A DNA stretch of 11,118 nt from JBEBBU01 sp041158225 (GTDB lineage: Bacteria; Pseudomonadota; Gammaproteobacteria; Methylococcales; Methylococcaceae): positions 1 through 11,118 of the forward strand of contig JBEBBU010000006.1 in the NCBI GenBank assembly GCA_041158225.1. Reading direction: 5' to 3'. Below are positions 6,461 through 11,118 of this stretch, piece after piece. Made by a program: the position numbers and the translations under genes. Under the pieces are notes generated by a model that was not told where the DNA came from, searched no databases, and was given only the letters and a program-made list of their open reading frames with translations. The stretch's first letter is position 1. Every line of letters starts with the position of its first letter.

Positions 6461-7791
6461 AACTTCAGGTTGACACTGACCGAGTACATGGCATAACTGT
6501 AATTGTCCACGGCAGAACCGCGCCCCCCCATGAACCCCATGCCCTGGGTACGCTGGTAAAGCTCAACGCCGCCGCCCACCCTGACCCGGTTGAAAAACTC
6601 CTTGCTGAGCAGCGCACCACCACTGACAGCACCAAAACTGGCAAGACGGTAATCCGAGGAATAAAGGCCATCAGCGGTAGGCGCATCATAGACCTGCTGG
6701 TAAAAATCGGCTGAGCCCTGCGTGTAGTAACGCAGCCTTGGCGTCAGCATGACACCCCATGGCAGTGGCTGCATCCAGCTGGCCTCCATGGTATGGGAGT
6801 GTATATTCCAGGTGTCGGCATAAAAACGGTAATCCAGATGCAGCGCTGCCGCATCAAGACTGGAAAAACTGCGCACATAGCGCATCAGGAAGGCGTATTG
6901 CATGCGCTCGCCTGGTCGCGTATCGGCACAGAGATTATTCAGCCAGGTAGTGATACAGGTACTGTCAGGCTCAGGATTATTCACCCAGGCGGACTTGTAG
7001 GGATCCGAGAGAAAACCACTGCTGCTACTGACAGTAAAATTCGCCTGCAGCAGCGACTGCTTGTCGAGCACCTGTGTCACCCCCAGCAAGCCCTGAAAGG
7101 TGCTTTTGTCGCCGCCAATGGCTTCGCCATTACTGTAACGGCCATGAATCTGGCCCTGATCACCCGCATCTGCCCAGACCCTGTCCGAGGCAAAAGAAAA
7201 CCCGGTCGCCAGTGCTGTCTGCTTCTGGTTGGTTTCCCAGAGGGAATTGACACTGAAAAAGTTGGAAACATAATCCCATTCAGTGGAGTTTCCGCCACCA
7301 ACCCCCAGCGTAAGGTCATCCAGAAGAAAATTGACTGTACCATCAACAGCGGTGCGCTGGTCATGGATACCGCCAGTCTTACCCACATAGGGCCCACTGG
7401 TAGCCATGGAAAGCTCCAGGCTGCCAGGCTTTTTGTCCCAGCCATTTTCACCCCAGTAAAACACCGGAGAGGCACCACCTACCGAGTCACGGTTGACCGC
7501 ATTGCTGCCGCCACCAATGTAATCGATGGTACTGTTCACCCTGAAGTTGACGCGATCGCCCAGAAAACCTGCGCCATCGTTCTGGAAAGCCTGGACCGAC
7601 ATACGCTGGTTGCTTTCCTGATAGTTGGAATAGCTGCTGTTGGTTTCCAGTCCGTTAGGACGAAGATCAATACCCTCAGCCAGCACCATGCCCGGGAGAG
7701 CCATGGCAGCAGCTGTCAGGATGGCAAGCCCCTGCAGGGGCACATCGCCATCAGCCAGGCAAGCGTTGTCATCATGCTCAGTTGCAGCCAC
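6457..7791 (-). CDS. DUF3570 outer-membrane beta-barrel protein
   Basis: With the chosen start the protein has 444 aa. A hydrophobic segment (LQGLAILTAAAMALPGMVLA, about 19-38) looks like a signal peptide ending near A38, although its n-region is acidic and lacks Lys/Arg. The mature part alternates polar and hydrophobic residues, is rich in Gly/Tyr/Trp/Phe and ends SVSVNLKF with a terminal Phe, typical of outer-membrane barrels. The stretches DYRFYADTWNIHSH, LTPRLRYYTQGSADFY and GFLSDPYKS match what I recall of DUF3570. A loop holds the only mature Cys pair, C279 and C288. The GTG at 7791 is preferred because AGGAGG (7800-7805) sits 8 nt upstream. The GTG at 7797 (446 aa) would leave only 2 nt. 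The gene overlaps the DUF4266 gene by 14 nt and the apbE gene by 4 nt. Function is unknown; transport or electron-transfer scaffolding is inference. Confidence 0.88.
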   Translation of the reverse strand: MAATEHDDNACLADGDVPLQGLAILTAAAMALPGMVLAEGIDLRPNGLETNSSYSNYQESNQRMSVQAFQNDGAGFLGDRVNFRVNSTIDYIGGGSNAVNRDSVGGASPVFYWGENGWDKKPGSLELSMATSGPYVGKTGGIHDQRTAVDGTVNFLLDDLTLGVGGGNSTEWDYVSNFFSVNSLWETNQKQTALATGFSFASDRVWADAGDQGQIHGRYSNGEAIGGDKSTFQGLLGVTQVLDKQSLLQANFTVSSSSGFLSDPYKSAWVNNPEPDSTCITTWLNNLCADTRPGERMQYAFLMRYVRSFSSLDAAALHLDYRFYADTWNIHSHTMEASWMQPLPWGVMLTPRLRYYTQGSADFYQQVYDAPTADGLYSSDYRLASFGAVSGGALLSKEFFNRVRVGGGVELYQRTQGMGFMGGRGSAVDNYSYAMYSVSVNLKF

Positions 7792-8002
7792 AGCCACCGC
7801 CTCCTACCCCGTAACCACCAGAAGATGCCTCTTTGGAAGAGTAGGTATGCAGCCGCAGTGCATTGTCCTGAATATCAGGTACCAGTGCCATTTGTGGCTT
7901 GGCGAGTGTGCCTCTTTCCCAGGGCTGAACCGGCGTACAGGCGATACCTGTCGCTGCCAGCAGGATCGCAACCAGCGCCCGGGTGAAATACAGTATCCTC
8001 AT
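7778..8002 (-). CDS. DUF4266 small lipoprotein with GGGGCGCN tail
   Basis: A 74-aa protein starting at ATG 8002, with a G-run Shine-Dalgarno (GGGGG) just upstream, 13 nt after the TlpA-like gene. The N-terminus (MRILYFTRALVAILLAATGIAC) is a lipoprotein signal with Cys22 as the likely acylated residue; Gly at -3 is a loose lipobox. The mature part reads TPVQPWERGTLAKPQMALVP and ends in SGGYGVGGGGCGCN. The PWERG-LA block and the Gly-rich CxCN end match my memory of DUF4266. With T at +2 it should reach the outer membrane. A longer frame upstream to 8113 exists but begins inside the TlpA-like gene and would bury the signal, so it was rejected. The role is unknown. The two tail Cys could bind metal, take a modification or exchange disulfides with the adjacent thioredoxin. 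Confidence 0.85.
   Translation of the reverse strand: MRILYFTRALVAILLAATGIACTPVQPWERGTLAKPQMALVPDIQDNALRLHTYSSKEASSGGYGVGGGGCGCN
7800..7805 (-). promoter_or_regulatory. Shine-Dalgarno for the DUF3570 gene inside the DUF4266 Gly codons
   Basis: AGGAGG is formed by codons of the Gly-rich tail of the DUF4266 gene (GTA GGA GGC). It lies 8 nt before GTG 7791 and only 2 nt before GTG 7797, so it decides the start in favour of 7791. Confidence 0.7.
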
Positions 8003-8015
8003 GCCGCCCCCTGGA

Positions 8016-8516
8016 TTACTCTGCCAGCAGTTCAGCCACACGCTTTGTGATGGCATCACGCTCTTCCAGATGAAAGCCGGCTTCCACATGCCGGATCCTG
8101 CCCTTGCGGTCAATCAGGAAACTGGATGGCATGGCAGCCACATCATACCGCCCCGCACACTCTCCGCTCCTGTCCACCAGCACGGGCAGCGTCACCTCAT
8201 GTTCACTGATAAACGCCAGTGCGTCTTCGTGATTTTCATCGACATTGATGGTCACTACTTCCAGCCCCTTCGCCTGATAGGTCTGGCTCATGGACTGCAT
8301 GAAAGGCATAGACTGCAGGCATGGGCCACACCAGGAAGCCCAGAAATCCAGATAGACCACTTTACCCGCATATTTTTTTGCCAGATCGACGGGCTGGCCA
8401 CCTTGCAGCAGCTGCAGTTCACAATGAGGCATTGGCACAGGAGCATCGGCAGAAAACACTGCTGCCGATGCGGACAGCAGTAAAATAAAGGCAAGCGACA
8501 GACGATTCAGCAACAT
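8016..8516 (-). CDS. TlpA-like periplasmic thioredoxin-fold disulfide protein
   Basis: A 166-aa protein with a Sec signal (MLLNRLSLAFILLLSASAAV, cleavage near 22-23). The thioredoxin fold follows: KVVYLDFWASWCGPC with active-site Cys63 and Cys66, then the central TINVDEN strand, and AMPSSFLIDRKGRI with the cis-Pro at 130. This is the TlpA/ResA layout of a periplasmic thiol oxidoreductase, used for cytochrome c maturation or for reducing particular substrates. Two extra Cys (C32, C120) are not part of the active site. It is the first gene of the four-gene operon. A GGAAG sequence about 7 nt upstream of ATG 8516 can serve as ribosome-binding site. The nearby Cys-bearing proteins (DUF4266 tail, DUF3570 C279/C288) are natural candidate clients, which is inference. 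Confidence 0.9.
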   Translation of the reverse strand: MLLNRLSLAFILLLSASAAVFSADAPVPMPHCELQLLQGGQPVDLAKKYAGKVVYLDFWASWCGPCLQSMPFMQSMSQTYQAKGLEVVTINVDENHEDALAFISEHEVTLPVLVDRSGECAGRYDVAAMPSSFLIDRKGRIRHVEAGFHLEERDAITKRVAELLAE

Positions 8517-8586
8517 GACATCTTCCGGAAAATTTTACCCAATCCTGCATGCAAAATACGCACCCTGCCCGCAGAATGCCGGCTTG

Positions 8587-8633
8587 CACGCTGAGCCAGC
8601 ACCGTAGCGCGTGATTTCACGCACTACAGCGTG
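8587..8633 (-). other. Strong hairpin between ppiD and the tlpA-like operon
   Basis: An 11-bp stem with one G-U pair on the minus strand (plus-strand arms GTAGCGCGTGA and TCACGCACTAC, 8604-8627, 2-nt spacer) is enclosed by outer arms CACGCTG (8587-8593) and CAGCGTG (8627-8633). No T-run follows on the minus strand, so it is not a classic terminator. It may stabilise the 3' end of ppiD mRNA, be a REP-like element or act in the leader of the next operon. The rest of the 126-nt gap shows no convincing promoter. Confidence 0.5.
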
Positions 8634-8642
8634 TCAAATCAC

Positions 8643-10514
8643 TCACTTCTGTTTGACAGGCCTGACATTGACATCAGCAGTCGCACGCAGACTCTCAAGG
8701 TAAGCCAGGAACTCCTGCTGCCCCTCTCCACGCTGCAGGAAAGCACGGGCACGCTCCCTGTCTTCCGGCTTCAGCGTATCAGCGGCAGGCTCAATCACCC
8801 GCACCACCCGATACACCACCTGCTCTCCGGATGGCAGCGCCACACTGGCCAGCCTGCCATCGCCACCACCTGTAAACGCCGCCTGCAACAGCACTGGAGG
8901 AATCTGCGCACTATCCCGCTGCCACACAGCAGCCGCTTTCCAGGTATATTTACCGGCCCGCGCCAGTTCCTCAAGCGTCTTGCCGGCACGGGCAGCCTCC
9001 ATGGCAGCGGCCAGCGCCTTGTGCGTTGCCTCCTGCGCTGCCTGCTGCTGCAGAAGCAGGCGGATGGCAATCCGGTTGGCGGTATCCAGCGTCTGCTGAT
9101 GCGCCTCTTCATGCTGGTTCATATGCAGGACCACCACCTGGTCATCACCCATTTCCACGGCGTCACTGTTTTTGCCGGCCAGCACATCTTCAGAAAATGC
9201 CGCCTTACGCACAACTTCCTCTGCAGCGATACCATCACCCTGAGTACGCGCAAACATCTGGCTATGCTCAATGGCAACATTCAGTGTTGCCGCGACCACA
9301 TCCAGACTGTCGGGATGCTCAAAGGCCTGCTCACTGATTTTCTGCGCCAGTTCGTAAAAACGGCTTTCGGCCTGATTGCGACGATAAGCCTCGACAAGCT
9401 CCGCCTTGACCTGCGCATACGGCTTGACACTACCCGGCTCCAGTTCTGTCACCTGAATCAGATGTACACCAAAACCCGTAGTGACGGGCGATGATACCGC
9501 GCCCTTCGCCAGCTGCATGGCAGCAGCCTCAAAGGCAGGATCCTGGGATCCCTTGACCAGCAAACCCAGATCACCGCCGTTCAGCGCCGAAGGCTTGTCA
9601 TCCGACAGCATTTTGGCCTGCTTCGCAAAATCTTCTCCAGCCTTGATCTTCACCAGTGCTGCCTCGGCTTTTTCCATGGCCTTCTGCATGGTTTCCGGCT
9701 TGGCCGGGTCGGCTGCAAACATGATATGACTGACTCTGCGACGCTCTTCTGTCACAAAGGCGCTCTTCTGCTCTTCATAAAAGCGCTGCAGGTCATCCTC
9801 GCTCACCGTTACCTGTTTTGCCACATCCGCCATACGCAGTACCACATAATCGACGCTGACTTTTTCAGGCGTCATGAAATCGCGGCCATGCTCACGAAAA
9901 TAGTCTTCAACCGCCTGGTCACTGACCGCTGGCAACTGGGTGACCAGTGGCAGCGTCATGGTTTCGACTTCACGCGACTGACGCTGCAACTGCAGGAACT
10001 GGGTAACATCCGCCTCGGTCACTACTGGCGATGCCATGATGCCGTGCTGCCACTGCTCGGAAATCACCGCCTGCTGTACCTGCAGCAGGAACTGCTCCTG
10101 GGAAATACCCTGGCTGGCCAGGACCATTTTGTACTTGTCCTTGTCAAAGTGACCATCCGTCTGGAAATAAGGCAGAGACTGGGCAAACAGGCGCAGCCCC
10201 TCATCACCCACCCGCATCCGCTCGGATCGGGCTTTCTGCAGGATGACCTCGTCACGGATCAAACGCTCCAGGGACTGTTTGCGCAACTGCGTCTCATCCA
10301 GCTCAGCGAGTGCCGGCATGCTGGCACGATCCTGTTCAAAAGCACGATTGACGTCACGGTCAAAGAAATCCCTGTCACCAACACTGGCAACAGGGGTCTC
10401 GTGCCCATCATCCAGATAATTGTTGATCCCCCAAAGGGCAAAGGGTATACCGACCAACACCAGCATGACCCAGGCAAAAATACCCTGCGCTTTCTCGCGT
10501 ATAAACTGCATCAT
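8643..10514 (-). CDS. ppiD: PpiD, membrane-anchored periplasmic chaperone (parvulin-type)
   Basis: The product is 623 aa, the same length as I recall for E. coli PpiD. A short cytoplasmic start (MMQFIREKAQ) leads into one membrane segment (about 11-33, GIFAWVMLVLVGIPFALWGI). A periplasmic SurA-like chaperone region covers about 40-250. A parvulin domain covers about 260-357, with VSHIMF (261-266), NGGDLGLL (312-319) and FGVHLIQV (348-355). A second C-terminal region reaches 623. PpiD assists early folding of exported proteins next to the Sec translocon. ATG 10514 is chosen because it begins directly before the membrane anchor and follows AAGGAAGG about 10 nt upstream. The in-frame extension to 10649 runs into tRNA-Asp and is not real. 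The hupB neighbour supports the assignment. Confidence 0.95.
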   Translation of the reverse strand: MMQFIREKAQGIFAWVMLVLVGIPFALWGINNYLDDGHETPVASVGDRDFFDRDVNRAFEQDRASMPALAELDETQLRKQSLERLIRDEVILQKARSERMRVGDEGLRLFAQSLPYFQTDGHFDKDKYKMVLASQGISQEQFLLQVQQAVISEQWQHGIMASPVVTEADVTQFLQLQRQSREVETMTLPLVTQLPAVSDQAVEDYFREHGRDFMTPEKVSVDYVVLRMADVAKQVTVSEDDLQRFYEEQKSAFVTEERRRVSHIMFAADPAKPETMQKAMEKAEAALVKIKAGEDFAKQAKMLSDDKPSALNGGDLGLLVKGSQDPAFEAAAMQLAKGAVSSPVTTGFGVHLIQVTELEPGSVKPYAQVKAELVEAYRRNQAESRFYELAQKISEQAFEHPDSLDVVAATLNVAIEHSQMFARTQGDGIAAEEVVRKAAFSEDVLAGKNSDAVEMGDDQVVVLHMNQHEEAHQQTLDTANRIAIRLLLQQQAAQEATHKALAAAMEAARAGKTLEELARAGKYTWKAAAVWQRDSAQIPPVLLQAAFTGGGDGRLASVALPSGEQVVYRVVRVIEPAADTLKPEDRERARAFLQRGEGQQEFLAYLESLRATADVNVRPVKQK

Positions 10515-10550
10515 AAGAATAAAACCTTCCTTTGCTGGCAAGCAGGCATA

Positions 10551-10580
10551 AAAAAACCTTGGCCTTGACCAAGGTTTTTT
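10551..10580 (-). terminator. Symmetrical terminator after the tRNA genes
   Basis: AAAAAACCTTGG (10551-10562), loop 10563-10568, CCAAGGTTTTTT (10569-10580): a perfect 12-bp inverted repeat with a T-run on either strand. On the minus strand it begins 7 nt after the CCA end of tRNA-Asp and so ends the hupB-tRNA transcript. ppiD must have its own promoter or depend on read-through, and only about 36 nt separate the two. Confidence 0.88.
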
Positions 10581-10587
10581 ACATAGT

Positions 10588-10664
10588 TGGCGGAGCGGAC
10601 GGGGCTCGAACCCGCGACCCCCGGCGTGACAGGCCGGTATTCTAACCAACTGAACTACCGCTCC
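10588..10664 (-). tRNA. tRNA-Asp (anticodon GTC)
   Basis: A 77-nt tRNA beginning GGAGCGG on the minus strand and paired with CCGCTCC before the discriminator G and an encoded CCA. The D-loop (AGTTCAGTTGGTTAGA), anticodon loop CTGTCAC and T-arm GCGGGTTCGAGCCCCG are all present. The anticodon GTC reads GAC/GAT. Confidence 0.97.
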
Positions 10665-10682
10665 TAAAATCGCTCTTAAACT

Positions 10683-10758
10683 TGGTGGGTGCTGTAGGGA
10701 TCGAACCTACGACCCTCGCCTTGTAAGGGCGATGCTCTCCCAGCTGAGCTAAGCACCC
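10683..10758 (-). tRNA. tRNA-Val (anticodon TAC)
   Basis: A 76-nt tRNA beginning GGGTGCT on the minus strand and paired with AGCACCC, then A and an encoded CCA. The D-arm (AGCTCAGCTGGGAGAGC), anticodon loop CTTACAA and T-arm GTAGGTTCGATCCCTAC are complete. The anticodon TAC reads Val codons GTA/GTG. It starts 13 nt after the hupB stop and lies 18 nt from tRNA-Asp, so all three probably share a transcript that is processed. Confidence 0.97.
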
Positions 10759-10771
10759 CAAGTAAGAGAGG

Positions 10772-11044
10772 CTAGTTTACTGCATCCTTTAACGATTTAC
10801 CAGCCCTAAAACCAGGAATTTTTGCTGCACTGATGGTAATCGCCGCTCCCGTCTGCGGATTACGCCCCTGACGCTCGGCGCGCTCCTTGACTTCAAAGGT
10901 TCCAAAGCCCACCAGAGCCACGCTATCACCTTCCTTGAGTGCCGAGGTAATCGCATCAAGGACTGCGTCCAGCGCGCGACCGGCATCTGCCTTGGTCAAA
11001 TCAGCCAGTTCAGCTACGCGATCCACTAAATCAGATTTGTTCAT
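10772..11044 (-). CDS. hupB: DNA-binding protein HU-beta
   Basis: A 90-aa histone-like protein of the usual HU length, a dimer that bends and compacts DNA. The N-terminal helices (MNKSDLVDRVAELADL) and the signature GFGTFEVKERAERQGRNPQTG are intact, with Pro63 at the tip of the DNA-contacting arm. The C-terminus ends FRAGKSLKDAVN. The start is ATG 11044, with GGGAG (11051-11055) 6 nt upstream. An in-frame TTG directly before it (11047) would add one residue and is not favoured. The neighbouring ppiD fits hupB (beta chain) better than hupA. I could not identify a confident promoter in the remaining 70 nt up to the window edge. Confidence 0.96.
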   Translation of the reverse strand: MNKSDLVDRVAELADLTKADAGRALDAVLDAITSALKEGDSVALVGFGTFEVKERAERQGRNPQTGAAITISAAKIPGFRAGKSLKDAVN

Positions 11045-11118
11045 CAAAAACTCCCACTAGATTAAACAGAAAAAGCAATGCCCTGAGAGCCACTGTATCA
11101 GCCTGCAAAAAAGACTGT

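Noticed and set aside
6793..7986. 397-aa open frame on the plus strand
   Set aside because: It is antisense to the DUF3570 and DUF4266 genes, which have clear family motifs. Its composition (His/Gln/Arg-rich) is that of a shadow frame.
8532..8537. TAAAAT on the minus strand as a -10 box for the tlpA-like operon
   Set aside because: No -35 partner at suitable spacing, and the implied transcript would start almost at the start codon with no room for the RBS.
8631..10568. Long plus-strand frames at 8631-9494 and 9726-10568
   Set aside because: Both are antisense to ppiD, whose domains and length are canonical.
10515..10649. Open N-terminal extension of ppiD (45 extra residues beginning MVRIPACHAGG)
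   Set aside because: It reads through the terminator and into tRNA-Asp, and the membrane anchor and RBS place the start at 10514.

Overview
This looks like a piece of a gammaproteobacterial chromosome of moderate GC. The right end has the order hupB - tRNA-Val - tRNA-Asp - ppiD. As I recall, this matches the lon-hupB-ppiD neighbourhood of Pseudomonas and Oceanospirillales-type genomes (E. coli has hupB-ppiD without the tRNAs). Genus cannot be fixed from the sequence. All recognised genes are on the minus strand, so transcription runs from the right end to the left end.

Right part (11118 to 8643), housekeeping. hupB (HU-beta, 90 aa) is followed after 13 nt by tRNA-Val(TAC) and tRNA-Asp(GTC). 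A strong symmetrical terminator closes that transcript, and ppiD (623 aa, inner-membrane-anchored periplasmic chaperone of the parvulin class) follows.

Middle (8516 to 5519), a compact four-gene operon: a TlpA-like periplasmic thioredoxin, a 74-aa DUF4266 lipoprotein ending in a Gly/Cys tail (GGGGCGCN), a DUF3570 outer-membrane beta-barrel, and an ApbE-family FAD:protein FMN transferase. Gaps are tiny or negative (13 nt, then a 14-nt overlap, then a 4-nt TTGA overlap), so the proteins are probably made together. I recall these families occurring together in other Proteobacteria, but I know of no described function for the set. It could be an envelope redox or flavinylation system. The ApbE member has no export signal and lacks the Asp normally found in the family's metal site.

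Left part (5384 to 1), accessory. First comes a small frameshifted gene whose N-terminus resembles that of the next gene and whose C-terminus resembles the end of RTX/type I-secretion repeat proteins. A bidirectional terminator follows, then about 200 nt of non-coding DNA with a perfect 14-bp palindrome inside longer arms. Then a giant open frame starts at 4913 and runs off the window (at least 1637 codons without a stop). It encodes an acidic, Cys-poor, Tyr/Asp/Gly-rich repeat protein. Units of about 112-115 aa, each with two YxYDxxG-type motifs, are grouped in fives into a 560-aa super-repeat seen nearly three times. It resembles YD/Rhs-type beta-hairpin repeats in motif but not in period. 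I infer a secreted or surface protein, possibly exported by a type I system.

The most novel-looking items are the hierarchical giant repeat protein with its remnant paralog, and the TlpA-DUF4266-DUF3570-ApbE operon.
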